From Apium graveolens (Eukaryota > Streptophyta > Magnoliopsida > Apiales > Apiaceae), in assembly GCF_009905375.1 (NCBI RefSeq), contig NC_133647.1:171908790-171972789 (forward strand): a stretch of DNA of 64,000 nt, read 5' to 3'. Every line of letters begins with the position of its first letter. Position 1 is the first letter of the stretch. The translations under genes and the position numbers were made by a program. The notes under the pieces were generated by a model. The model saw only the letters and a program-made list of their open reading frames with translations. It was not told the DNA's origin and did not search any database. This document shows positions 21,572 through 33,432 of this stretch, piece after piece.

Positions 21572-22485
21572 GGGTTTTATATCATGCTGGCCACTCATTC
21601 TGCTAAAATATCTCACCCGACTCCCCGTTCTCGATGGGACTCATTTAAATCACTCAAAACACTAAATATATGTTTCCATTAATTCAGAGATGTTAACGGA
21701 ATACAAATTAGTTAAATGATATGTCCGCCACGTGGATAAAATGAAACAACATAATAAATATATATTTGCCACAAATACGCATGTGTACCATCAATTCATC
21801 TTCCCAGTAAACAAATTTACATAAATCAAATCCTTCAATCCTCTTATGCACCGTCTACACCTTCCACTTGCCAAACATAATCATCAACACTCAGTTTCTA
21901 AACTCGCTAAATATATCCACTTTAGTACGTCTAAATAGGCCACCTTTAGGCGTCCAATCGATCCCTGCTAGCAAAGTTGGGGTGGGTTCTTACCAACACA
22001 ACAAAACAAAGAAAAGACTTGGGGTAACCGGAAAAGAAATAGATGAAGAAGAGAGGTAGAAATTACTGTACGAGATGCTAGTGACCTTGATGATTATCCA
22101 TATATCTTTCCTAAACCCAAAGCCATTTTTATGTGCTTGCATCATCTAGAGACCATGCTGTTCAAATCTATTTGGGAGATCACATGAAGCCCATTAATTG
22201 ATTTGGATTTTTAACTTGATGTTTAACGAAATTGATATAAACAGAGCCAACAACAAACAAAAAGTATTTGTGTTCCATGTTTATATTTTTTGTTTTTTTT
22301 CAACTCCATGTGGCAACCACATCATATGCCGAATAGAATTCTGTTAACTTCTTCGTTAACCAATTTTTTAGATTAAACGGAGTGATGTATGCAGTATTTT
22401 TAGTGGTTTAAACGAGTCCTCGTTGAAAACGGTGAGTCAAGTGAGATATTTTGAAGGAATGAGTGGCCACATTGATATAAAACCC
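21572..22485. mobile_element. Mutator-like non-autonomous element (914 bp)
   Basis: The 10-bp sequence AAATGTTAAA flanks it on both sides (21562-21571 and 22486-22495). The ends are inverted: GGGTTTTATATCA at the left pairs with TGATATAAAACCC at the right, followed by GGCCACTCATTC and AAAATATCTCAC in both arms. The inverted repeat extends, imperfectly, for roughly 150-190 bp. A 9-11-bp duplication with long inverted ends is diagnostic of Mutator-like elements. No transposase frame is present. A 63-codon frame at 21868-22059 has no recognisable product. Confidence 0.85.
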
Positions 22486-22937
22486 AAATGTTAAATGATT
22501 CATTATATTTTCCTCACTCTTTTCACCATTTCTTCCGATGTTCAGTTGTATGCTCTCTTTTCCCCTCCTTTCCTTCGCAGAACTGTTGGTAGCAAAATTT
22601 ATGTGAAAACCAATTTTATGCTAATAATATGGAATTGAACTACTTAACAAGTATGATCTGAGTATCATTGTGTTTTGGTGCGACTGAGTATCATCCGTGA
22701 TTTCTGATTTTCTTAGACCTTCGTGTTTTGCATATAAAAATTGATCAAATCATGGATATGCGCGACTTCTTCTACATTAAAATTAGCGGAATTCTGCCCA
22801 TACTTTGGTATTTCCATCCAAACTCTCAGATAATGTAGTATTCTGAAATTTTTTTCCCCTTCAATCGACTCTATACAGATGCCTGACAATTAAAGGAATA
22901 AAGAGTAACTTAAAAGGTTCACAAGATGTGCACTTCA

Positions 22938-23395
22938 TGTTTGGGAAAAAATGGTAGTAACTTGGATATTTCTTTAACACTTTCAGATTGAAATTATTTG
23001 TGGTTCACCAAATAAATCAATCGGATAAAGTCAGAAATTCTGCGAGAATAGAAAATGTGTTTTTGTTGTGAATTTCAAGAAAATGAACCAACTCCTAAAA
23101 TTGATCAATTCAACACCTATATATGGATGTCAGCAGATGTGTCTTTTTCCAACAGACACATCTCAGTCTTTTACCAATAGACACATCTCACTCTAACAGT
23201 CATGACTAAAACTAACAGACACATCTTATTTCAATAGGTGTGACTGCTGCCAATGGACATGTCTCATAAATAATAATATCAAAATCACAATAAACTCGAA
23301 CAAAGCGTGCACTCCGCACTCTCCCGACTTGTTTAATTTAATATTATGATTATATTGATCAACTAGTCAATCCAATTACACTAAAATATCCAACA
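22938..23395 (-). repeat. 3' LTR of element D
   Basis: It starts TGTTTGGGAAAAAATGG and ends ATATCCAACA. It is about 458 bp, nine bases shorter than its partner, mainly through a small deletion near 22975. It contains a cluster of CAACAGACACATCT-like units at about 23130-23275. Confidence 0.8.
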
Positions 23396-23930
23396 ATCCT
23401 CTCCCATTTTAGCGTAATCCATGATTAACTAAAATAAATTCACAACAAACAACAAACTCATGCATAAATGAAATATCATGACGATTGAATTTCATATTAG
23501 TATATTACACATTCCATATATTCGAATATCAAGGTATCACTATGGATTGAATCTCTACTATTCATAGGGAATACACGAAGATAATATACACATAAATTTA
23601 CATTCTCAAATTGTTCTTATTTGACATTATCTTTTACTAGCCTTGTGTCCTAATCCTTCATAAGCATATAAAAACCAAGACTTAGCTTCTTGAAGCGGCT
23701 AAACTTCATGCTCAAATAGGTAGTTCTTTTACTCTCGCACCTGCATATGCAATTTTTCAAAAGAACTATTAAGAAGATAAGCTGCAACCTCCTCAACTTG
23801 CAGGTATGAACACATACCTTGGGATGATACTTCTAATGTGTTCCAATCTCTAGATGTTAAGCTTTCCACATTGAATTCAACACCTAATGTAATATTAGGT
23901 GAGAATTGGGCTTCTCAACATGAGAGACTT

Positions 23931-26900
23931 TTAGATGAACTTCAATCCCATCCCCACAGCCGACTTGTGCACAAGATCTCTACTCAACCCTTTGGTTAGA
24001 TGGTCGGCTAAATTATGTTGAGTTCTTATAAACTCCACTGATATAACACCATGCGTGATAAGCTCACGAATCATGCTGTGTCTAACACCTAAATGTCTAG
24101 ACTTGCCTTTGAACACTTGTCTATAAGCATTAGCCAAGGCAGACTCACTACCACATCTGATAGATATGGGTGATATCGGTTTAGGCCACAATGGAATCTC
24201 ATAAATCAGATTTCTTAGCCATTCAGCTTCTTTACCAGCCGATGATAATGCCACAAATTTAGATTCCATCAATGAATCAATAATGCAACTCTCTTTCTTT
24301 GATATCCAAGAGATAGTACCTCCGCCAAGAAGGAATACCCAGCCACTTGTGGAAGAATGATCTTCCTTATTGGAAATCCAACTTGCATCTGAATGACCTT
24401 CAATAACCGAAGGAAATCCGGTATATATCAAACCATAATCCATGGTTCCTTTCAAGTACTTGAACACTCGACTTAAGACTTGTCAATAATGTGAACTTGG
24501 TTTGCTTGTATACCTACTAAGCTTTCCAACAACATAGGCAATATCCGGCCTAGTGCTTAACATGGCATACATAAGACTACCAATAGCTCTTGAGTATTCA
24601 AGTTGAGATACTGCCACACCCTTATTAGGTAAGAGTTTAATAATAGGATCAAGAGGAGTGCTAACAGGAGAACAATCCTTAAAGTTAAATCTTTTCAAAA
24701 TCTTCTCAATATAATGAGATTGAGAAATTGAAATACCATTGTTCTCACGCTTGATCTTTATACCAAGAATCACCTCAGCCTCCCCCATGTCTTTCATATC
24801 AAATTTAGATGACAAGATTTTTGTTTTATTTACTTGATTTTGGTCAGTACCAAAAATCAACATGTCATCCACATATAAACAAATTATAACTCCTTTACCA
24901 GAAGCATCAAATTTTCTATATACACACTTGTCTACTTGGTTAAGAAAATAACCATTAGACAAGACCACATTATCAAATTTATCATGCCAATCCTTCGGTG
25001 CTTGTTTTAGACCATAAAGTGATTTCTTCAACTTACACACCTTGTTCTCATAACTAGGCATAACAAACCCTTCGGGTTGTTTCATATAAATTTCTTCATC
25101 TAACTCACCATTCAAGAATACAGTTTTCATATCCATTTGATGAATGACAAGGTTGTGTATAGCAGCAAGTGCTATTAACAACCTAATAGTGGAAATCCTA
25201 GATACAAGAGCATAAGTATCAAAATAATCAATCCCTTCTTTTTGTCTAAAGCCTTGGATAACGAATCTAACTTTAAACTTATCTATTGTACCGTCCACCT
25301 TCATTTTCCTTCTGAAGATCCATCTGTTTCCCAATGCATTACAGCCAGGGGGCAGATCACTCAATTCCCATGTATTATTATTTATGATAGAATCCATCTC
25401 ATCCTGGATAGCTTCTTTCCAGAATGCAACATCCCTTGATGTCATAGCTTCACTAAAAGTTTTTGGATCATCCTCAATAATAAAATAACATTGGTATTGA
25501 TATTCAATTTCATCTCTACCTTCAACTAGATAAAGATGAAAATCATCTACAAAAGACTTCACTTTTCTAGCTCTAGTGCTTCTCCTTAGTTCAGACGGTC
25601 CATGAACATCTTCAGTAGAAACTGAGTTCCTACTATAAGAATTATGAAGCATGTCCCTTGGCCTAGGCATAGACGTAAATATGTTTTCATCAAAGATAGC
25701 ATCTCTTGACTCAATAATCGAGTTCACGGACACATAGTCATCTGATTCTAACACATAAAATCTATATGCGATGGAATGCTCAGCATAACCAACAAAAATA
25801 CAATTTATACCTCGTTCACCCAAGTTTATTCTTTTTTGTTTAGTGAGTCTTACAACTGCTCAACATTCCCAAACTCTCAGAAAACTCAATTTTGGTGACT
25901 CTTTGTACCAAAGTTTATAAGGGGTAATCTTATTTCTCTTACTAGGAATTCGATTCAATAAATAACAGGCTGTTAACATAGCCTCACCCCAAAAACCCTC
26001 ACTCAAACCCGAGTAAGATAACAAGGAATTAACCATTTCTTTCAAAGTCCTATTCTTTCTTTCTACCACACCATTTTGTTGTGGTGTATAAGGAGCCGTG
26101 GTTTGATGTATTATACCAGTAGATCGAAAATATACCGGATCATAATACTCTCCTCCTCTATCAGTACGTAGATTTTTAATCATGGTACTCTGATGTAGCT
26201 CTACTTCTTCTTTATATATTTTAAAGAAGTCAACAACTTCATCCTTTGCATGCAACAAAATAACAATATTTAGAAGCATCATCAATAGTAACTACATACT
26301 TTTTATTTCCTAATGATGGTATAGAATGAAAATCACATAAATCACTATGTATTAGTTCTAATACATCAGACACCCTATTAGCATCTTTAAAGGGCATTCT
26401 ATTTATCTTTGTCGACATGCATGTTTTACATATTTCATTATTTAAATCAATAGCAGGTATGAGACTCATTTTAGATATATCCTTTATTCTTTTATAATGT
26501 ACATGTCCTAGTCTAGCATGCCATAATTTTGATTTATTCAAACTATTGTTAGTACTAGTAGAAGCCATACAAGTAGATTCTTTAATAAATGGAGTATTTA
26601 CATTCAACATAAACACACCATTATATAAATAGCCAAAGCCAAAAAAATTTCCATGTTTTGACAAGATAGACTTGTCACTTTCATAAACTTGTTTATATCC
26701 ATGATTATTTAATACAACACCAGACAAGAGATTCTTTCGAATCCCCAGAACATACAACACATTATTTCCAGAAGTAAAAACTAGCTTGACATTTCCTAGT
26801 CCTTTGATCGGTTCAGTTGCAATATTTCCCATCTTTAAGATAGATCCATCTTTGATTTATTGAAAGTCTATGAACCAACGAAGATCTTTACATACATCAC

Positions 26901-26990
26901 TCGTTGCTCCTGAATCAATCCACCGAGCAACATTATCATCCTGCACATAAAATGCCTCAAATATTAGTGATACATAATTCTGACAAGAAT
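23931..26990 (-). pseudogene. pol of element D
   Basis: Minus-strand order. A protease DSGAT motif lies near 26920. The integrase zinc region has LWHARLGHVHYKRI and CKTCMSTKINRMPF, and the core starts at LIHSDLCDFHS. A frameshift at about 26240-26285 splits the core. It continues with LRTDRGGEYYDPV and TPQQNGVVERKNRTLKEMV, then an in-frame TGA near 25857. RT (24483-25823) has QMDMKTVFLNGELDEEIYM and the intact catalytic box YVDDML. Another TGA at about 24480 precedes RNase H (23931-24467; SDASW, TSGWVFLLGGG, NLADHLTKGLSR). Reading frames are otherwise long, so decay is moderate. Confidence 0.88.
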
Positions 26991-27002
26991 TATAATTTTA
27001 TA

Positions 27003-27896
27003 TTAAAATCCGACCTTTTTGCTTTTCTGGATCCTTGGATCCACTTGGACCAGCATTTTGCTTTTCTGCTTCCTTTTACCAACCCGACAATCCTTCTTGA
27101 AATGTCCAGGTTTGCCACACTTCCAACATGCCATCTTAGGCTTTTTGTTGGAAGAGTTGTAGTTTTCTTTAAACTTCCATTTATTACCCTTGCCATCCTT
27201 AGAATTTTTAGAAGGTCCACCATCTTCAACCATATTTACAGAAGAATTACCGACTTGGTTCTTGCCCTTAGGATTATTCTCAATTTCTTGAGTTCTCAAA
27301 ACCTCTTCAATTCTGAAGTGACTTCCAAGTTCAACCAACATCATATCATCTTTATTATGTTTCAAGGTGTATTTAAAATCCTTCTATGATGGTGGCAGTT
27401 TGACTATAACACCATAAACAGAGATAGATTCATCCATCTTCAAATTGTGTTGAACAAACTATCCCAAAATCATTAATAATTCATTGTATTGTTCTATCAC
27501 CGGTTTAGAATCGATCATTTTATAGTTCATAAAATTACTGACCAGAAACTTCTTACTAGAAGCATCTTCTGCCATGTACGTGGATTCAAGAGAATCCCAC
27601 AATTCTTTCGCTGAATCAACATTTTGGTATACATCGAAAAGGGAATCAGACATATTGTTCAAGATGTGACCGCAACAGATGTAATCATCATTTTCCCATT
27701 TGTAGCACTTCCTTGTTTATTCAATAGTTTCATTCTCAATCACTTCTGGCATGGGGGTACTCAGAACATACACAACCTTCAGCGTGGTCAACAGAAAATG
27801 CATCTTCTTCTACCATCTTCTAAAATCCTGACCCTCAAACTTGTCCAGTTTTGCAAACTTGCTTGTCATATCTTTTGCAGATTCTCCGTTCGTCAT
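27003..27896 (-). pseudogene. gag of element D
   Basis: The minus-strand ATG at 27896 opens MTNGESAKDMTSKFAKLDKF, a typical Copia gag start, but stops appear within about 30 codons. The middle part (27459-27662) includes AKELWDSLESTYMAEDASSK, the conserved UBN2 gag core. The 3' part (27003-27365) holds a zinc knuckle, CWKCGKPGHFKKDC. These parts are separated by stops, so the gene is dead. Confidence 0.8.
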
Positions 27897-27923
27897 CTTC
27901 AGAAAAAAATTAACTTCAAACTT

Positions 27924-28390
27924 TGTTGGGAAAAAATGGTAGTAACTTGGATTTTTCTGAACTCGTGTGAACACTTTCAGATTGAAGTTATTTGTGGTTC
28001 ACCAAATAAATCAATCGGATAAAGTTGGAAATTCTGCAAGAAGAGAGAATGTGTATTTTGTTGTGAATTTCAAGAAAATGAACCAACCCCTCAAATTGAT
28101 CAATGCAACACCTATATATGGATGTCAGCAGATGTGTCTTTTTCCAACAGACACATCTCTGTCTTTTACCAATAGACAGATCTCAGTCTAACAGTCATGG
28201 CTAAAACTAACAGACACATCTTATTTTAACAAGTGTGACTGCTGCCAATGGACATGTCTCATAAATAATAATACCAAAATTACAATAAACTCGAACAAAG
28301 CGTGGACTCCGCACTCTCCCGACTTGTTCAATGCAATATTATGATTATATTGATCAACTAGTCAATCCAATTACACTAAAATATCCAACA
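27924..28390 (-). repeat. 5' LTR of element D
   Basis: It starts TGTTGGGAAAAAATGG and ends ATATCCAACA, 467 bp. It has the same motif cluster as the left copy, at about 28125-28262. The TGTTGG...CCAACA ends form the usual short inverted repeat. Confidence 0.8.
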
Positions 28391-29214
28391 CTTGAGTTCT
28401 TATTTTTTCCAATTTCCCTGACACTTTCCTCACGAGAGTAATGAGGGCTTGTGACAGTTGAACTGGTGATACAAAAGGCTAAGATCATTGATATTCTGAA
28501 ATTCCTTCCTACATAATTCACAGATTATTGTATTAGCAAAGTAACTATATATTAGAGCATCACAATGTTGTCCCTATATTTAGAGCCCAACTGATGCCAC
28601 GTCATTAGAAAATGGGTATAGATCAATACTCTCCAAAGAAAAGTTCACTTCCCAGCTCTAATAAGTCAATTTTATTCAAAGTAAATGAAATTAAATTAAC
28701 AAAAATATAAGAAAAATTAGGGTTTTGAGAGTCGACCCCCAAAACTAGAGTTCTAGCCACCACTCCTCCATTCTTCAACCTTCAGATCAAACCCCCCTTC
28801 GCTCTCCCATCTCCTCTTTATTTATCTATCATTTTCTCAATAAAACCAAGATCTAATTCTTTTCGGGTGAGATCTTGTCGAGTACCTTATTATCAAGGTT
28901 GTTAGTCGTGCCCATATTTTTGGGACGTTGTTAGTGTTTTATGTTATTATGTCATTTGGTCATTTGTTGCTAGTTTCGGCCGCACAGAAAGAATTTATAT
29001 GAAATTTTTTGAGATCCGTAAGGCTTGTATCAGATCTGGGATGGTGGTGGATATTGCAAAAGCTCACATTTCACAACAAAAAAGTGTTCGTATTTTAGGG
29101 GTTTTTGTTGCTCTATTATCAATTGATAACTGATAGTTCTGAACATTAGGTTACATATGATACTTATGTGAAGGTCAATTGTCTTACTACTAATTTTCGG
29201 AATTGATATAGGTA
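28391..29214. other. intergenic stretch with a possible small MITE
   Basis: No gene is seen. TATTAGAGC at about 28550 and its complement GCTCTAATA at 28655-28663 bracket about 115 bp and could be a short MITE, but the matching arm is only about 9 bp. The region ends at the GGATT target site of the solo LTR. Confidence 0.35.
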
Positions 29215-29219
29215 GGATT

Positions 29220-32200
29220 TGTAATATATGGGATATCGCGTATAATTATTTTTATCAATAAATGATTATTATATGATTATTATGTGAATTTTGGTGAATT
29301 ATCTGATAATTGATAATAATATTTATATGTTTATATGTGACAGGATATGAGTATGTTAATTTTAATATGTCTAGAATAAAATATAGATAACTGTGATATT
29401 TTTCTGGTAATTTTTGGATCGTTATTTGATTTTATAATGATTTACAGATTTAACAATTATTTTCAGTGTAATTACAAAACTATTTTATAAAACTGGGAAT
29501 CATCCATCCTCAACCGGTTTTACGTTTTTACAACCCGAAACTCATCCGAAAACTTCTTCCTAACCTAATCTAGTAATTCCGGACATTTTCCGTTTTTTGA
29601 CTTTTTCGATCCAGATTATGGTTTGACCCGTGCGCGACCCCGCGCACAATTTTCGATACGATAATTATTTCGATATACCAACAAAACCCGTATTCTCCAA
29701 AGACGGGATAATATTACATTATTTCGTATAAAGTGTTTTATAAAAAGTCCGGTTTGGATAATTATACAATACAGGTATCAAAACGGATTGTTTTCGCAGT
29801 TACTTAGCGGCTAAGCAACTAATTTAACGATCCAATACAATCCAATACAATCCAATATTCTATAAATATAAATAGCCCTTTTATTATTTCATTTTAGTCG
29901 TATAATCACAATCAGTCAGTCAAAACCATTAATTTACAGAGAAAAACCCTAAAAATGTTATGTTCTTGAAAATCAAACGCACGAACGAAGGTGTTATCGA
30001 ACTCGGGTTCAAGCGTGTAATATATCAAATCGAAGCTCTCAAAAAACCCTTTCTGAATCCACCATCTATTCTAGTGTAGTAATCAAGTTATTTTTCTTAT
30101 TTAATTATTTTATTTCGAATTTATTAAAGATTAAATTATAAAATTTTGTTCTTGATGTTGTTGATATGATTTGATGATTCCATCGTGTAAATCTTTTTAT
30201 GGTCATTTTGGTATATTATGCTTCAAATTTAGAGTTCAATAACATATACAAATTGACGTTTGATTCTGGGAAATGGAAATTAGGGTTCTAATAGTTGAAT
30301 GTTTTTAATTTGAATTGGGGACTTCGTTTATGTTGATTCTAGGTTGAATTAAGTGATGTCAGTCAACAGATCATAACAAAACAAGCTCAGTCATGTGTTT
30401 GGTTTCTGTGTTGGAGGCCTAAAAGTATCATCGGAAAAGTTCGAAGCTCCGCCGGCGATAATGGAGTTTTCGTCGGAGAAGCCAAACAGGAATTCCTCTG
30501 CAATCATCGTTGGTCTGGCTGTGTTTCTGAGTTGTTGGGGAATCGATTGGACTCAAGAACAGACGAAGATCATCCGTAGTTTGCTCGAATTGGGCTCGCC
30601 GAACTCTGCGATTTTCCGGCGGGTTTCGTTGTTCTTGATTGACCCGTTCGGGTCGGTCTTGGACTCGAAATAAACTCGACTTTGATCTGATTATTACAAA
30701 AACATTTCTGAAATTTTGTTTTTACAATTTGACCCCCAAAACTTCTGAAATCTTACAAATAAAGGATGCCTATTTTAAAAACATACAGAAAATGGATTTC
30801 TGTTTTAAAAATATTTTGTTTATTATTTTAAAAATCAGAAAAATAGTTATTTAATTATTTTAAATTCAGAAAATTCTTTAAATTATTTATTTATTTAAAA
30901 ATAAATCAAAATTATTTTATTAATTAATTTTAATTAGTTTTTAATTATTTTAATTAATCAATTAATTTATTATTAATTGATTAATTAATTAATTAATTAA
31001 ATTAATTATTAATTAATTATTAATTGATTTAATAATTAGATTTAAATATTTATTTTGGATTTAAAAAAATTCTAAAAAGTAGTTTCGAGTTTTAAAATAT
31101 TATATTAAATTATTTTCAAGACTCGATAATTATTATAAAAATATTTTAAAGTCAGATTCGTATGTTAGAACCTTATTATTTAATTATAAAATAATTCGGA
31201 GTCCCGTTTAAATTCCGAAAAATATTCAAAAATTTGTATTAAATACCTGAAAAATCATTTTAACCCCGAACCTTCTTTGAATACTTATTTTAATTAAATA
31301 TCTTATGTGTTGTGCGTTATATGTGATTCGATTGATGTATAATATGACTATATGTGCATTGTTTGACGATTTTAATCATAACTTTCAATCCGTACGTCGG
31401 ATTTGGGTGAAACGAAGGGTAGTTGGAAGCTTGTAACGAATAGAACGAAATAAGAAGTAGTATTGATAAATACATGTGATGTTTAACAGAGGAAGCGAGG
31501 CGTAGAAAGGGAAAGCAAGTAGTCAGTAAGTGGGAACCAATTGACAAGTGCTAGTAAAGTGAAAGCGAATTGATAAGGCAAGTGTCCCTAAACTTTCTCG
31601 TATTATATTGCAAATACTTTTGAACTCTATTCACTATGTTGAAATCATTCCAAATATTTCGTATTCTGTATTGAAAGTAGTTTGAAGTACTTAACCCTAA
31701 ACCCTGATTCTTATTGATCTTGAGCCATAAGCCTGATTCTTCACATAAACCATTGATTGTTGAATTCTCAAATACAAACCACACCTTCACGATACTACTC
31801 CACAAATACATATCTACCACATACTGATTCTTGATATGAAATTGCTTAACATACCAACCATTATATCTTGTGTAACAGAAGACCAATTCTTGTAACTCTT
31901 GAACCCTTGGGTCTTCTGCTTTCTGATTCTTTCCTTGATTGAAACGAAACCTTTATGATTTCCTTGTTATTTCATGGATTTACATATCATCCTATGCTTC
32001 AAGATACATATTATTTATGATTCAACTATTGATTTACATTGCTTATCATATTGTGATTCTAGAATTGGATTGTTTTTAAATATAGATCAGATTTATGGTC
32101 AGACCAGATTCGTGGTCATAATAGGCCAATGTGTGCCTTGGATCCAGTATATAGAGCAAAGCTGAGAGCCTTTCTCGGGGTTAGTACGTGACTGATCAGC

Positions 32201-32712
32201 AGCCTAACCTTGGTTTTTAAAATGAAAATGAATATCCAATTTTAATCATTGCTTATCAGTAAACTTGATTCCTTATATCATCTCAATTGATCATTGTTAA
32301 TCTCAATGACTATCATTGTGACTTGATGAGCTAGCTAGCTCACTCTTGCAAATCTGTTTACATTCTTTTCCAGTGAAAAAGGAAACTGATGGTAGCGAGG
32401 ATCCCCAGACAAGTGTGCGAGCTAGGTATCCAGGTTGAGATGGAATAAGCTAGCAGATGATGTGTGGCTTAGTTTGTGTTGATAGTTTGTAATAAAGTTT
32501 ACTTCTGTTGTAAGATAAATAAACCGGGATTTGGAACGTTTGTAATATAAATAAGGTGATGGCATGTGAACATACTTTAAACTGCTTCGATCTGTGGATA
32601 ACGGTAAGTAGGGTCATTGCTATATATTATTATATTCATAAAAAGGTTTAAATATGGTGTGTATGTGTGTTGTGGTCCCCAAATTTCTGACCCGGGTTTG
32701 GAGGGCGTTACA
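29220..32712 (+). repeat. solo LTR, probably chromovirus (Tekay-like) Ty3/gypsy, 3493 bp
   Basis: The perfect 5-bp target duplication GGATT lies at 29215-29219 and 32713-32717. The ends are TGTAATATATGGG and GGGCGTTACA, so TGTAA...TTACA. No gag-pol is inside. The 3' end has the CCCGGGTTTGGAGGGCGTTACA-type finish, matching in style the LTR of element G, and both carry a short CTAGCTCACTC / GCTGCTCACCC exon-like stretch before it. A solo LTR forms by recombination between the two LTRs of a full element. Interior open frames (for example 30395-30673) are treated as chance. Confidence 0.8.
30890..31035. repeat. TTAATTAA-type low-complexity tract inside the solo LTR
   Basis: Nearly pure A/T with repeated TTAATTAATTAA units. 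It is a simple-sequence expansion with no coding content. Confidence 0.7.
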
Positions 32713-32717
32713 GGATT

Positions 32718-33432
32718 ACTCGAGATGTCATTTTAATACTTTTTAGATTAAAGAATTTAAATATTCTATGCGTTAAACAATCTTAAAGCAAAACAGCTAT
32801 TTGGGTAGCTCGATTTTTGTTTAACAATCAAGTTGTAGTTGACAGTTCGAGGGTTTTTTCCGGCTGAGGTTCAATATTTTAATGAATTTTTCATTTTGTT
32901 CGTAAAAAAAAAGTTAACAAAAAATGAAAAAAACTAAAAAGCAAGAAATGGGTCGGTCCATCATAGTTGGACTGCCCACTTTACAAGCATCTCCTCCAAT
33001 GCAAAAGTCCCTTAAATTTACCAAGCCATTTCACGGGGAACGAGGCACCAACTGGGCTCCCATTGTAGTTGTGGATGCTCTTAGGATCACATTTACTGTA
33101 TTATTTTTTATTTCTCTTATGTTGTGTTTTTTAATAGTCAATCATAAGTATATCATAGCATTAAGATTGTTTTCGTGAAAACTCCTTTTTATAATAGTCA
33201 GTTATAAGTACATTTTAGTGGTAAATTTTCGAAAACACTCTAGACGTGTGTATACCATATACTATAACGAGTATCGCAGAGTGCTTAAATGAATTTAAAG
33301 AAAACTTTATTGTCGTATTACTGCTACAATATTATTCTACACGAGATTCGTATAAATATGCAAACTATATGCTTATGGTTCCGTCTCGCGGTACAACTTC
33401 TTGCATTTCATTTTCGAAATAATCTACATTTC
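32718..33432. other. intergenic stretch
   Basis: An 84-codon plus-strand frame (32924-33178) begins in a poly-lysine run and ends in a hydrophobic stretch. It has no recognisable family and no splice or promoter support, so it is not called. The rest is the 3' flank of the minus-strand acyltransferase. Confidence 0.4.

Larger units (their letters stand above)
22938..28390 (-). mobile_element. Copia element D (minus strand, decayed)
   Basis: LTRs at 22938-23395 and 27924-28390 flank gag-pol on the minus strand. The flanks CTTCA (22933-22937) and CTTGA (28391-28395) look like a 5-bp target duplication with one change. A purine-rich tract (minus AATGGGAGAGGAT, 23396-23408) abuts the 3' LTR. I find no good primer-binding site next to the 5' LTR. 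RT contains LYVDDMLIFGTD, which suggests a Tork/TAR-type lineage, but that is inference. The element separates the two acyltransferase paralogues. Confidence 0.85.

Noticed and set aside
28550..28663. Short MITE with TATTAGAGC ends
   Set aside because: Only about 9 bp of inverted match and no clear target duplication. Kept as a remark in the intergenic entry, not called as an element.
30395..30673. 92-aa frame on the plus strand
   Set aside because: It lies inside the solo LTR and has no recognisable product.
32924..33178. 84-aa frame with a hydrophobic tail
   Set aside because: Starts in a poly-A/Lys run. No family, promoter or splice evidence.
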